Below are positions 21,104 through 32,092 of a stretch of 64,000 nt of DNA, in pieces. Position 1 is the stretch's first letter, and each line of letters opens with the position of its first letter. Position numbers and translations under genes: made by a program. This stretch comes from Neostapfia colusana (taxonomy: Eukaryota; Streptophyta; Magnoliopsida; Poales; Poaceae), in assembly GCA_030760725.1 (NCBI GenBank), contig JASWHV010000011.1, positions 15,835,501 to 15,899,500 of the forward strand, read 5' to 3'. The notes beneath the pieces are model-generated. The model did not search any database, had not been told where the DNA came from, and saw nothing but the letters and a program-made list of their open reading frames with translations.

Positions 21104-22180
21104 TGTCGAAGTGTGTGGTCGACACTTCCCCCGGACCTGCTCTGGGCAGCCCGCGGAGGTTCTTTTTCGGAGGGGCTAGTCGCTTGCGGAGAGCTTAAGC
21201 GTTAGGGACTAGTGAGGGAGAAGCTTGACACGGCGAGTTTTACGTGGTTCAGGCCGCCGGAGCGTAGAACCCTACGTCCACGGTGAGCAGAGGTGCTCGT
21301 TGTATTGCTTGCTGCCCAGAACCGGAGTCATGAGCTTGAGGGTGAGTGATGTATAGGGTGCGAGTTGCTGGAGTGCGAACCCTTGCTAACGTCGCCTACC
21401 TGAGCCTTTTATAGTTCAAGGCTCGTGTGGCTTACAAGGGGCGCCCGGGACCCGACAGGTGGTCCCGGCGAGATTGCCTGCCGACTATCGTATCCGCAGT
21501 TATGTCGGTAGTTGTCTCTGGCGAAGGCTTCCGAGTCTTCGTTCTGCCGCCCTGCCCATGCCGCAAGCTAGTCGTAGTGGTTGATGACGGCGGGAGCGGC
21601 AGGGGATGTCATGTCGCTGTGTTTATTGGCGGGCAGGCTCTGACACGACGCGTCAGTCCCCGATGCGACTGGGCGCAACGGCACCTGACAGAGGCGTGCT
21701 CAGCGTCTTGGGAAGGCGCGGGCCTTGAATATCTTGTACGGGCAAGGTATGGTGTGTCTTTACGCCAGCTGCCTACCGCGCGGGGGCAGGCAGCGCCGTC
21801 CTGCTGGCCACGTGGCAGGCCCGAAGCTCTCCTCTGAGGAGAGGGAGGTCCGGCCTCGCGGGACACGTGGAGCCTTCGGAGCTCTCCCCGCGGAGGGGGG
21901 AGGTCCGGCTTCTGTCGGCCACGTGGCGGGTTTGGAGCTCTCCGCTGAGGAGAGGGAGGTCCGGCCCCGCGGGACACGTGTCGTCTTCGGAGCTCTCCCC
22001 GCGGAGGGGGGAGGTCCGGCTGCTGCTGGCCACGTGGCGGGCCCGAAGCTCTCCTCTGAGGAGAGGGAGGTCCGGCCCCGCTGGACACGTGGCGCCTTCG
22101 GAGCTCTCCCTACGGAGAAGGGCGAGATCCTTAGACATTTTCCCCTGTGCGCGGGGTACCCCATATCGAGGGTACTGACA
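21104..22180 (-). repeat. Tat-A 5' LTR
   Basis: Ends are TGTCGAAGTGTG and GGGTACTGACA on the plus strand. The U3 array has six perfect CACGTG motifs at 21809, 21864, 21920, 21975, 22031 and 22086. The second AAGAG follows at 22181. Confidence 0.93.
21405..21414 (-). promoter_or_regulatory. Tat-A promoter TATA box
   Basis: CTATAAAAGG on the minus strand lies downstream of the CACGTG array in element orientation, where U3 meets R. It is conserved in the other LTRs of the family (6031, 14660, 19160, 31029). Confidence 0.75.
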
Positions 22181-22185
22181 AAGAG

Positions 22186-24455
22186 TAAGGTAAATAAATG
22201 ATGATCTCATACCCCAATTATCCCATTCTAAGCATGGCTAAGCATAAGCATATAAATATATGACATGATAAAATAGATCCCAACCGAAGCTACAAGAAAA
22301 CATGGTAATGCAACTCTAGGGAAACTTCCTAGCATGTGTTTCATATTTCAATTGACAATGCAAATAATTCTATCTACACATCCTATTATAGGATCAAAGT
22401 GGTCAAGGACACTTGCCTTCTTCCTGCTTTTTGGGAATGGAAAATCTTGGTCTTGGAAGGGGAGAACTTGCTCTGGGGCAGGTTCTACTCATGCCAATAC
22501 ACATAGCAAAAGAAAACAACAATCCATAAGACATAGTTCACACTTTCACTCATGCAAACCACACATACATACATATGGGAGTCATTCACATTTCTAAGTG
22601 TTGTGGTTACCCTAGATGTGTTGATTTTTGACCTACATGCACTTTTAAACATATGTATATGATTTCTAACTTTTGTTTTCAGATTTTTATTTGCACACTA
22701 TATATGAATTTCTAATTTGAACAAATTTTTTATATTTAATTAATACACTTCTTAGCCACAAAGTTTGAATGAAAGGTATTTCCCTACTCCAAATAAGTTT
22801 TCAGATCTTCTACAAAATCCTAAATTGAAGTTTTTGGATTTGGAGACTTCATTTATCATTTTCTAATTATGCATACCTATTTTCCTATATTTTTCAGATT
22901 TATTTTCTATGCCTAAAAGTGAGTTTTAACATTAAATAGTAGGACACATCATCTAAACAGAATAGGTTCTGATCTAAAATATTAAATAATATATTTTTGA
23001 ACTTCTCCACTGATGTGAACTAATTTAAATTTATTTTATCAGTTTTTAGAATTATTTTCTAGCCTAAAAATATGTTTCTAGAACTAATAAATATGAACAA
23101 CACTTAGGCAGATTTCATTTCAGCCTAAAATCTATTTTTAAATCATTCTAAAGTTTTCCAAGTGCTAGGAGAGTTTAAATTTGAGTTTGCACATGTGTTT
23201 GCCTCACCTTTTAAATTTAAATCATAATCACATATTCAATTTTCTGAATTTAATATCATATAGGGTCAAAAAGGTAAATCCACCCTACTGCAGGGTCTAA
23301 TTTACTATTTTATAAATTTCCAGGGGTCTAACTACACATAACAGAGGGGTTTTCCTAATTTTTATTAAGTCCAGGGGCTAAAAATGATTTTTAAATAAAT
23401 TTTCACGAATTTCTGAAGGTCCAGGGGCTAGATCAGAAGTTTTCGAGGCTAGCTCGTGTTTTCCGAGATCCCCAGGGGGTAGCGCGTAAGAATCTCGGCC
23501 TTTATAACGCGGGGCTGACGTGGACCGTCCGATTTAAAACAGACGGCTCAGATTAGATCGCCGAACCGGTACGCGTGGGTTTTATTTCTACCGTGCGATT
23601 TAAAATAGACGGCCCTCAAGGGGCCACGTCACCCTGGCCGGAACCAGCCCGCACGCGCGGCGGCGCGCGACGGCGGGGGTGGCGATCTCGCCGGCGCAGC
23701 CTCGGTTTTTGCCGCTACACGCTAGAGCTCGCATCTTTTTGCATGGATCAGCTGCAGAGGGTTAGGGGATGCTCACCGAGGGGTTTTCCTGCACTCGGAG
23801 GCTCTGGAAGTCGGTCGGCGGCGAGCTTCAACGGCGAGGGCCTTCGGTGCACGTCGGAGTGGTAGTTGGGGCGCAAGACACGTCGTTTCCTTCACCTGCA
23901 GGGCTCCCCGGGCGGTGGAACGTGATCAGCACGTTAGATCAGGGAATTTGAGCAAGGATCGACGGAAATCGGCTGTAGAAACTTCGCTTCTCACCGGAGA
24001 GAAAAACGGCCGATCGGGGAGGGGGGGGAACAGGGCGATTATCGGCGTTTAAATAGGTGAGGGAGCGCGGCGGTCTGTTGAGATCGAGTTGGGGGCGTCC
24101 GGGACCGGAAATCGGGGCTGGGCGCGTGGGTTCTGGGGTTTGTTTGGATCTGGCGCGAGGGAAGAGTCCGGGGTCGGGCGTTCGCGTGGGAGGTGAGGGA
24201 TGACACGCGGGCCCCGCGTGTCAGTGAGAGGAAGAGAGGGGCGCAGGTTTGGGTTGGCGCGGGGAGGTAGTGGGCCGGCTGGCGGGTTTCGGCCCACTGG
24301 CCGGTTGGGGTTTTCTTTTTCTTTTCCTTTTTCTTTTTTTTTTTTTCTGTTTTGATTTGAATTTGAATTCCAGTTTGAATTTGAATTTCTGCACCACATG
24401 CAATACGTCCAAAAATTTTTAAATTCCCCTTTTTAGCAGGTTTTGGGGTGTTACA
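22186..24455 (-). repeat. Tek-A 3' LTR, inner part
   Basis: It continues the LTR after Tat-A and is collinear with 37186-39550. It ends GGGGTGTTACA, so the LTR starts TGTAACACCCC in element orientation. A TATA-like TATTTAAACGCC lies near 24045-24056 (minus). The T-rich run at 24316-24345 is simple repeat. Confidence 0.9.
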
Positions 24456-24472
24456 GCTCTACCCCCTTAAAA
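24456..24472 (-). other. Tek-A polypurine tract
   Basis: The minus strand reads TTTTAAGGGGGTAGAGC directly upstream of the 3' LTR. Confidence 0.75.
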
Positions 24473-24499
24473 GAAATCTCGCTCTCGAGATTGGTGGTT

Positions 24500-25066
24500 C
24501 TAGGAAAACAATTTCGGAAACTGTGCCTTAAGCTCGTCTTCTCGCTCCCATGTGGCTTCCGCTTCCGAGTGATGCTTCCACTGCACCTTGCACATCCGGA
24601 TTCTTTTATTTCTTGTGAGGCGTTCCATTGTCTCCAAAATCTTGACCGGTTGCTCGGCATAAGAAAGATCCTCTCGTACGTCAACCTCATTTATTGGTAA
24701 CATCTCTTCGAGCGTTCTTAGACATTTCTTGAGCTGTGATACATGGAATACATCGTGCACATCCGATAGGCGAGCCGGTAGTTCTATTTGATATGCCACT
24801 TCGCCTTTCCTCTCCAGGATCTGAAAGGGTCCGATGTATCGAGGTGATAACTTCCCTTTTACCTTGAACCGACGAAGTCCTCGGATAGGGGACACCTTGA
24901 GATAGACATAGTCCCCCACGTTGAAAACGAGCTCTCTTTTCCGTACATCGGCATAGCTCTTTTGTCGGGTCTGTGCTATCCTCAAGTTGTTGCGGATTTC
25001 CCTTACCTTCGCCTCGGCTTCTTGTAGTACTTCGGGACCAAACACTTTACTTTCCCCTGTTTGGTT
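24500..25066 (-). pseudogene. Tek-A integrase C-terminus and chromodomain
   Basis: The frame has FGPEVLQEAEAKVREI, NVGDYVYLKVSP, LSPRYIGPFQILER and VFHVSQLKKCL, then a chromodomain at about residues 130-180 (EQPVKILETMERLTR, CKVQWKHHSEAEATWE, DELKAQFPKLF). Chromodomains on integrase define chromoviruses and are thought to steer insertion to modified chromatin. A TAG at 25067-25069, where family members have Trp, separates it from the rest of integrase. Confidence 0.9.
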
Positions 25067-25122
25067 CTAAAATAGTGGAGTTCTGCACTTCCTCCCATAC
25101 AGAGCCTCAAATGGTGACATCT

Positions 25123-26106
25123 TCATACTAGCCTGATAGCTGTTGTTATAGGAGAACTCCGCATACGGTAAGTTCTTATCACAACTCTATTGTTCTTGAG
25201 CGCACACACTCTCAACATATCTTCAAGGATCTGATTGGTTCTTTTCGTCTGCCCGTCAGTCTGGGGGTGATAGACAGAACTAAAATTTAGATGAGTTCCC
25301 ATGGTTTCATGTAACTTCTGCCAGAACCTTGAGGTGAACTGTGTCCCTCGGTTCGACACTATCTTCTTTGGCACTCCATGGAAACACACGTTCCTTGACA
25401 TATACAATTCCGCCAATTTGGATCCGCTGTAGCTTTCTTTCACGGGGATGAAATGAGCTACCTTGGTTAGCCTGTCGATGATGATCCATATCGAATCATA
25501 TCCCGATTGGGTCCTGGGTAGTCCCACTATGAAGTCCATACCTATTTCTTCCCATTTCCATTCAGACACTTTGAGTGGTTGCAATAGTCCCGCGGATCGT
25601 TGATGTTCTGCTTTCACCAACTGACATGTGTCACATAGGGCAACATGTTCCGCGACATCTCGCTTCATGCCATACCACCAATATCTGCTCTTGAGGTCAT
25701 GATACATCTTCGTACTCCCAGGATGAATGGAATAGTCGGAATCATGGGCCTCCTTCAAAATCACTTCACGGATCTCCTTCACTTCAGGCACACAGATTTT
25801 TTTCCCATGCCACACCGTACCTTGTTCATCCTCTCTGAACCCAGGGGCTTTATTTTCTTTGATGAGTTCTCTAATCTCTTGTATCTTCTCGTCATTCTTC
25901 TGACCGTTGCGTATGTCTTGCTCTAATGTGGAGTCCACTTCCATGGCGATGGCCTCACCACTATTCACCAGACATAGATTGAGTTTTACAACCTCTTCCT
26001 TCAATTCTGTAGGCATGTCCTTTAAGCTCAGCCTATTGACCTGCACCTTCCGGCTTAAAGCATCTGCCACGACGTTCGCTTTCCTAGGATGATAGTTGAT
26101 GCCCAC
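25123..26106 (-). pseudogene. Tek-A integrase core
   Basis: It starts in the RNase H tail (NYHPRKANVVADALSRK). The HHCC zinc region is at about residues 118-156 (HPGSTKMYHDLKSRYWW, CDTC). The core has GMDFIVGLP and DRLTKVAHF with the first Asp present. The second acidic position reads IVSNRGTQF, with Asn (25351-25353) in place of the conserved Asp. The third reads QTKRTNQ, with Lys (25243-25245) in place of Glu. Two of the three catalytic acids are lost, so the enzyme would be dead even if made. Confidence 0.9.
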
Positions 26107-26231
26107 ATCGAAGTCGTTGATTAGCTCTAACCATCTCCTTTGTCTGAGGTTGAGATCTGGCTGTGTGAAATATACTTTAAGCTCTTATGATCCGTATATA
26201 TCTCTGTCCGCTTTACCATCAAGTAATACCG

Positions 26232-28784
26232 TCAAATCTTCAATGCGTGTACCATTACAGCTAGCTCTAGGTCATGAGTAGGATAGTTCTTCTCGTGTTT
26301 TCGGAGCTGCCGGGACCCATACGCCACGACATGCCCCTCTTGCATGAGAACACATCCCAACCCTTGTGCAGAGGCATCGCAGTACACCGAAAAGTTCTTA
26401 TGCATATCTGGCATAACTAGCACTGGGGCTGTTGTCAATCTTTTCTTTAGTTCTTGAAAACCCGTCTCACACTGCGGTGTCCATGTGAATGTGATTCCCT
26501 TCTCTAACAATTGGGTGAGGGGTCTCGAAATCTTGGAGAAACCCTCGATAAACCGTCGATAATACCCAGCCGATCCTAAGAAGCTTCGAACTTCCCCGAC
26601 ATTTTCAGGGGTCTTCCACTTCTGTACATCCTCGATCTTGGCGGGATCTACCGAGATTCCTCCCTCCGAGATTATATGTCCTAAGAAGGGAACTCTCTTT
26701 AACCAAAATTCACACTTGCTCAGCTTGGCATATAGTTGGTGTTCTCTCAGTTTTTGCAAGACCAACCTTAAATGTCTCTCATGTTCCTCTTCATCTTTGG
26801 AAAAGACGAGAATGTCATCAATGAAAACCACCACAAACTTGTCCAGATATTCCATGAATACCTTGTTCATGAGATACATGAAGTATGCCGGGGCATTAGT
26901 TAGCCCGAATGGCATGACGGTGTATTCATACAGCTCATACCGAGATACGAAAGCTGTCTTTGTAATATCGATTTGTCTTATCTTAAGTTGGTGGTATCCC
27001 GACCTGAGATCAATTTTTGAGAACACACAAGCTCCCCTCAACTGATCAAATAAGTCTTCAATGCGGGGTAATGGGTACTTGTTCTTGATGGTTACTTCGT
27101 TCAACGCACGGTAGTCTACGCATAACCTTTGGGTTCCGTCCTTCTTGGGTACAAATATCATTGGAGCTCCCCATGGTGGGGAACTAGGACGAATATACCC
27201 CTTCTCCGTCAGTTCCCTTATATACTCCTTGAGCTCTTCCAGCTGTTTGGAGTCCATCTGATACGGCCTCTTGTATATTAGAGCTGTCCCAGGCACTAGC
27301 TCAATCGCGAATTCCACTTCACGATCGGGAGGCATACCTGGCAACTCCTCCGGAAAAACATCTGGATATTTCTTGATAATCCTTATTTCTCCCACTTCCA
27401 CCTCAACTTTATTGAGTTTAATGTCCCTCCTAGGCTCTTGCACGGCTATGAACTTCACTTTTGTGCCACTAGGGTGAGTTAGTTCCACTGTTCTTATCGA
27501 ACAATGGATGATTCTCTTATGTTTGGTCAACCAATCCATTTCCAAAATAATATCTATCCCTTGTGAGTCTATCACTATAAGATTTGCAGTAAATACTATC
27601 CCATTAATGTCTAGATTCACCTTGGGACACACTTGTCTTGTCCTTATTTCTCCCCCTGGAGAGTTCACTGCTAGCATATGGTTCATTTGTGTTGTTGCTA
27701 GATCATGCCTCTTAACAAACCCTTGAGCAATGAACGAGTGGGTAGCACCAGAATCAAACAACAGGGTTGCAATGTGTAAATTGGCAGGAAACTTACCAAT
27801 TACCACTTTAGGTGCCTCTTGCGCTTCCTCCATGGTCACGTGGTTCACCCGTCCTCGCATCACATTCTGCTGTTGTGGCTGCATGGGCTTCTTCTTTGGG
27901 CACTTATGGGCGTAGTGCCCCACTTCACCACAGTTGAAGCATTGCACCCCAACCTTAGGTGCCTGGCCTTTGTTGTCTTGGGGTTGGCTCGGTGGTCCTT
28001 GTCCTGCTGGTCGAGGTTGATATGTGGGGCGAGGCTGCTGTACAAACTGACGCTGCGGCTGTGCTGGTGCTGACGGAGGCCTGAAATTCGGGTTGTACCC
28101 TCTGGGTGCTGAGTAGGGTACCACAACACGACTCGTCTGCCCTGCGGGTTGTTGCATCAGACGTGGGCGTGTGTTGCTACCTGAGGCTTGGTGTGACCAT
28201 CCCGCCTTCCTCTTGTTTTCATTTTCCAAGGCCTTCAGCTTCCTCTCCACGACAAATGCTCTGTCTATCATCTTTTGGAAGCTTTCATACTCGTTGGAGA
28301 ACATTGCACATTGCATTTCCATAGTAAGTCCTTCCACAAAACAATCCCGTTTTTGCTCATCAGTTTCGATGTCCCGTGGTGCATAATGGGATAGTTGGGT
28401 GAACTTAGTGAGGTATTCCCTCACAGTCATGTTTCCTTGCTGCAATCCCAAGAACTCCTTTCTCTTGTTTTTGAGTTCAACCCTTGTTATGTTCTCGGGG
28501 TCATGATGGGCTGCCACGTAAGCGGTCCACCAATCAGCAGCAGGTCCATGCAATTGGTGAGAGGCAAACAACACCTTCTCATACCCTTGGCATTGTATGA
28601 TCCTCATCTTGCTCTCTATGGTCTTTAACCAGTCATCTGCCTCTAGAGGTTCAGCAGCACTTGCAGACTTTGGAGGTTGAGTCCCCAGAAACTCACTCAA
28701 CCTTGGTTGACGTGGTGCAGCTTGTGGGGGTGGAGTTTGGTGCAAGTTGGCCACCACTTGAGTTAGACCCTGGATGAGCTGATT
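26232..28784 (-). pseudogene. Tek-A gag-protease-RT-RNase H
   Basis: From an in-frame TAG at 28785-28787 the frame runs for over 840 codons. Gag: DDWLKTIESKMRII, ADWWTAYVAAHH, TVREYLTKFTQLS. Zinc knuckle CFNCGEVGHYAHKC (about residues 274-287). Protease FDSGATHSFI. RT LCVDYRALNEVTIKNKYPLP, SKIDLRSGYHQLKI, VVVFIDDILVFSK with catalytic Asp pair intact. RNase H CDASAQGLGCVL. It ends at TGA 26232-26234, replacing a conserved Trp, and a one-base deletion near 26166 follows. The upstream stop replaces Gln in LENQ. The RT-RNase H core is otherwise well kept. Confidence 0.92.
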
Positions 28785-28787
28785 CTA

Positions 28788-29265
28788 ATTTTCAAGCATT
28801 TGGTGGATAGGATCAGCTCCTTCACGGCGACCACCCCTGTCTTGTCCTCCAGAAAGATGAGGGTTGCCGGCCTCATCGTTGTTGTTGGCGGTGTTGGCAC
28901 CATGACCCTTTCATCTTCCAACCATCTATCATGATCAACCAAATGTTAACTTAAAGCATTACGTATTAACTTCCCAAATTGCTTGTTTAAACTTAATCTT
29001 TTGAGGCCTTAATATATATTAAACATTTGTTGAGGGTTTCACGTAGATTTTTGGGAGTCACGTCTCACGCGAAAATAAACGCACTCTTAATTCATAGGGG
29101 TTCACACATCAAAGCAAAGCAACCTAAAGACGAGGTTGTGGACAAATGCCCATGGCTTACACAACTCACGTCACACACCAAACATTAACACACAAATAAC
29201 TAAGGTATTGACTCGACTACTCGATAACCTGCTGAAGTAAGGGAAAGGACTCTACACGACTCGTA
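28788..29265 (-). other. Tek-A gag start region and leader
   Basis: The minus strand encodes the expected gag start (ANNNDEAGNPHLSGGQDRGG) from about 28900, upstream of the TAG at 28785. The true gag ATG is not clear because a TGA precedes this stretch. The rest, to 29265, is AT-rich leader without features. Confidence 0.6.
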
Positions 29266-30036
29266 TCACTGAGCTGGCTCCTCGGGGTCTTCCTCATTAT
29301 TGCGGCTGCCCTCTGATTCCGCTTTGGGTGGGGAAGCTGCTGGTGGAGGAGTGTAGCGATGCCTGCTCGCCCGGCGGTCTGGGGAGTCAGGAGTCCATGT
29401 GTCATTCACGGTGACACACAGTTCATTCTCATATCCTCTTTCTCTCACCCTCAAGCTGGCTCGAAGCAACGCCTCAGTCTCCTTTAGGGTGTCACGAACA
29501 TCCTGAAGCTCCTGCTGACACTCCTGCAGTCGAGTGCTGAGCATAGCAGCATCCTCCAAGCACAGGTCCATGTGCTCATGGGAAGTTCCCTGCTGCACTG
29601 GCGGGTACTTGTACTCCGTGGTGCCACTCTCACGCTGGAGGACATACATGTACTCAGTCCTGTCCAGGTGGCGACGGTTGATGTAACTCTGGCAGGTGAT
29701 GGCGTCCCAGGTGACATCCTTCTCGGCATCGACCTGTGTCGCCTGGCAAGCTGGAGAGCGGTGGATCTTGAGCAGCTGATTTTCATGGATAATCCTCATT
29801 TCTGAACTCCATTCTTCCCGCTTCTCACGGATGGTCCGGGTGGAACTATAGTGTATGATTAGCTTGCCCGTATTGCCGGCGGCGTGGAGCATACGCCGAA
29901 GACGGCGCAACAAGCCTCCTACTGCCAACCCGTAGGAGTGGTACGTCACCGGACGGTTCTCCTCTCTCAAGGCAAGGGCAACTACAGGAACTCTCCCTTC
30001 GGTGGACTTGCGGGCGGTGCGGATCATGCGAACCAT
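29266..30036 (-). CDS. extra ORF upstream of gag in Tek-A (orf0-like)
   Basis: An uninterrupted 256-codon frame between the primer-binding site and gag, in the same direction as gag. It starts MVRMIRTARKSTEGRVP and is basic at first; residues ~162-198 look like a coiled coil (MLSTRLQECQQELQDV, TLKETEALLRASLR); the tail is acidic and Pro-rich (PPPAASPPKAESEG). I see no enzyme motif. Rice gypsy elements RIRE3 and RIRE8 were described with an extra orf0 in this place, function unknown. It is the only long Tek-A frame without a stop, although gag-pol has several. It could instead be a captured host fragment. Confidence 0.65.
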   Translation of the reverse strand: MVRMIRTARKSTEGRVPVVALALREENRPVTYHSYGLAVGGLLRRLRRMLHAAGNTGKLIIHYSSTRTIREKREEWSSEMRIIHENQLLKIHRSPACQATQVDAEKDVTWDAITCQSYINRRHLDRTEYMYVLQRESGTTEYKYPPVQQGTSHEHMDLCLEDAAMLSTRLQECQQELQDVRDTLKETEALLRASLRVRERGYENELCVTVNDTWTPDSPDRRASRHRYTPPPAASPPKAESEGSRNNEEDPEEPAQ

Positions 30037-30237
30037 CTAAAACATAAAGCATTTAAAATTAAGTTAGATAAGAGTTAAACAAAAATTTGTATTTTGAATA
30101 AAAGTTGGGGTAAGATGAATAAAGTGACCCCAATAAATAACACTTTCAACCCACACCTTTGTAAAATAGTTTTTAAGAAAATAGGGTTCTCAAATACGTC
30201 CATTTCTACCTAGGTCTATGCTCCTACAGGCAACCTT

Positions 30238-30250
30238 GGCTCTGATACCA
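30238..30250 (-). other. Tek-A primer-binding site (initiator tRNA-Met type)
   Basis: The minus strand reads TGGTATCAGAGCC, complementary to the 3' end of plant initiator tRNA-Met. It lies four bases inside the 5' LTR. Confidence 0.9.
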
Positions 30251-30254
30251 CTTC

Positions 30255-30729
30255 TGTTATTTTAAGTGAATATCACATGTATGTCAAGATCATTTTCTCA
30301 TACATGTGACGACAAATAGTGAAGCATCATTATATTACAAGCCAAGTGTTCGAATATAAATAAGTCTTACATAGCATACGTCTCGATGGACGATAATAAG
30401 TTCATGACATGTAAATAAAACAACAGCGGAATATAAATTCTGTGGGCTCCGTCACAGGCGTTGCCCGAGGGACTCCGTGAACCTAGAATCCTTCCTCGGG
30501 ACCAAACTCTTGGTCATTAAACACCATGTCATTCTCTTGACCTGAGCAGCAATATAAACCAACAAAACAGCAAGTTTGAGTACCGTGGGTACTCAGCAAG
30601 TGTGGGAAAGTTATGTCATGCATGGCTAGAGCAAGGAGAGGTTGAACTCATGGTTAAAGCACTACGCAATTAATACCTATCACCTTAGCTTATTAAGCAC
30701 CTACATTACTACACAGGTGAAATGGTCCC
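30255..30729 (-). repeat. Tek-A 5' LTR, truncated
   Basis: From about TGTTATTTTAAGTGAATATC it is collinear with 4563 onward and with 36010 onward, but the first ~30 bases differ (CCGGTTTCTC block missing). It is cut at GGTCCC by Tat-C (30730), and the remaining ~2.9 kb are gone, so the Tek-A promoter has been lost. Confidence 0.85.
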
Positions 30730-32092
30730 TGTCAAAGTGTGCGGTCGACACTTCCCCGGGCCTGCACTGGGCAGCCCGTGGAGGTTCTTTTTTCGGTGGG
30801 GCTAGTCGCATGCGGAGAGCTTGAGCGTATGGACGAGTTAGGAAGAGCTTGACGCGGTGAGTTTTATGTGGTTCAGGCCGCCGAAGCGTAAAACCCTACG
30901 TTCACGGCGAGCTATGGAGCTCGTTGTATTGCTTGTTGCTCAGAACCGGAGTCCTGAGCTTGGGGATGACTGAAGTCTAGCGTATGAGTTGCGGTAGTGC
31001 GAACCCTTGCTAACGTTGCCTACCCGAGCCTTTTATAGTCCAAGGCTCGTGTGGCTTACAAGGGGGGCCCGGGACCCGACAGGTGGTCCCGGGGAGATTG
31101 CCTACAGACTATCGTATCCGTAGTTATGTCGGTTGTTGTCTCTGGCGAAGGCTTCTGAGTCTTCGTCTTGCCGCCCTGCCCATGCCGCATGCTAGTCGTA
31201 GTGGTTGATGACGGCGGGGGCGGCATGGGATGTCTTGTCGCTGCGTTTATTGGCTGGCAGGCTCTGATACCGCGCGCCAGTCTGTGATGCGACTGGGCGC
31301 AACGACACCTGACAGAGGCGTGCTCCGCGTCTCCTCGTCTTGGGAAGGCGTGGGCCTTGAATACCTTGTACGGGCAAGGTATGGGGCGACTTTACGCTCG
31401 CTGCCTACCGCTCGGGGGCAGGCAGCATTCTTCTGCTAGACACGTGGCGGGCCCGGAGCCCTCCTCAGAGGAGGGGGGGGGGGGTCCGGCCCCGCAGGAC
31501 ACGTGGAGCCTCCGGACCTCTCCCCGCGGAGGGGGAGGTCCGGCTTCTGTCGGCCACGTGGCAAGCCCGGAGCTCTCCTCTGAGAAGAGGGAGGTCCGGC
31601 CCTGCTGGACACGTGGCGCCTTCGGACCTCTCTCCCGCGGAGGAGGGAGGTCCGGCTTCTGTATGCCACGTGGCGGGCCCGGAGCTTTCCTCTGAGGAGA
31701 GGGAGCTCCGGCCCCGCCGGACGCGTGGCACCTTCGGAGCTCTCCCTGCGGAGAAGGGCGAGTTTCTTAGGTATTTTCCCCTGTGCGCGGGGGTACCCCA
31801 TATCGCGGGTACCGACAGTGGCCCCCGGGCCCATCTCGGGGGAGATAGCGAGCCCGAGGTGGGACCTCCGTCTCTTCTGATCCGCGCACTTTTTCTAAGT
31901 CCCGCATTGATCGCTGCCGGTGCACGAACAGTCGCGGGATCGTGGGAGCGTGCGCCCACTTGATGGTTGCCTTTACTGCGGCGGTTCCCAAGGCTGCCAT
32001 TCCTGTACGTCGCAGCGCTTTCTTCCGGAACCGCCGAAGCGCCTTGCCGGCTTGTCTTCTGGGGAGACTGACTCCTTGACCCACCGCTTCAG
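30730..32092 (-). mobile_element. Tat-C: 3' LTR and 275 bp of interior of a Tat-A-family element
   Basis: The LTR at 30730-31817 (TGTCAAAGTGTG to GGTACCGACA) is followed by the polypurine tract and interior that matches Tat-A 6796-7075 closely (CACGAACAGTC, TGATGGTTGC, GGCGGTTCCCAAGG). Homology stops at CCGCTTCAG (about 32092), where Copia sequence starts. The rest of the element and its 5' LTR are missing. A TATA box is at 31029-31038 (minus) and a poly-G run at 31474-31485. Confidence 0.9.

Larger units (their letters stand above)
5730..22180 (-). mobile_element. Tat-A: Ty3/gypsy Tat-lineage element (RIRE2/Retand-like)
   Basis: It is bounded by LTRs of 1066 bp (5730-6795) and 1077 bp (21104-22180), with the target duplication AAGAG on both sides (5725-5729 and 22181-22185). 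Inside, in element order on the minus strand: primer-binding site, gag, protease, RT, RNase H, a second (archaic) RNase H, integrase, then a long 3' region holding an antisense ORF. The second RNase H and the antisense ORF are hallmarks of the Tat lineage. Tat-B is inserted in gag at 14330. Four or more stop codons and a frameshift make it non-functional. Confidence 0.92.
4563..30729 (-). mobile_element. Tek-A: Ty3/gypsy chromovirus (Tekay/Del type), interrupted and truncated
   Basis: Order on the plus strand: 3' LTR (4563-5729 plus 22186-24455), polypurine tract, chromodomain, integrase, RNase H, RT, protease, gag, an extra ORF upstream of gag, a tRNA-Met-type primer-binding site, and the first ~475 bp of the 5' LTR (30255-30729). 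The left target-site copy is ACAAG (4558-4562), at its insertion into LTR-P; the right copy is lost. Tat-A is inserted in its 3' LTR and Tat-C in its 5' LTR. The genes carry several stops, a frameshift and altered integrase residues, so it is defective. Confidence 0.9.
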
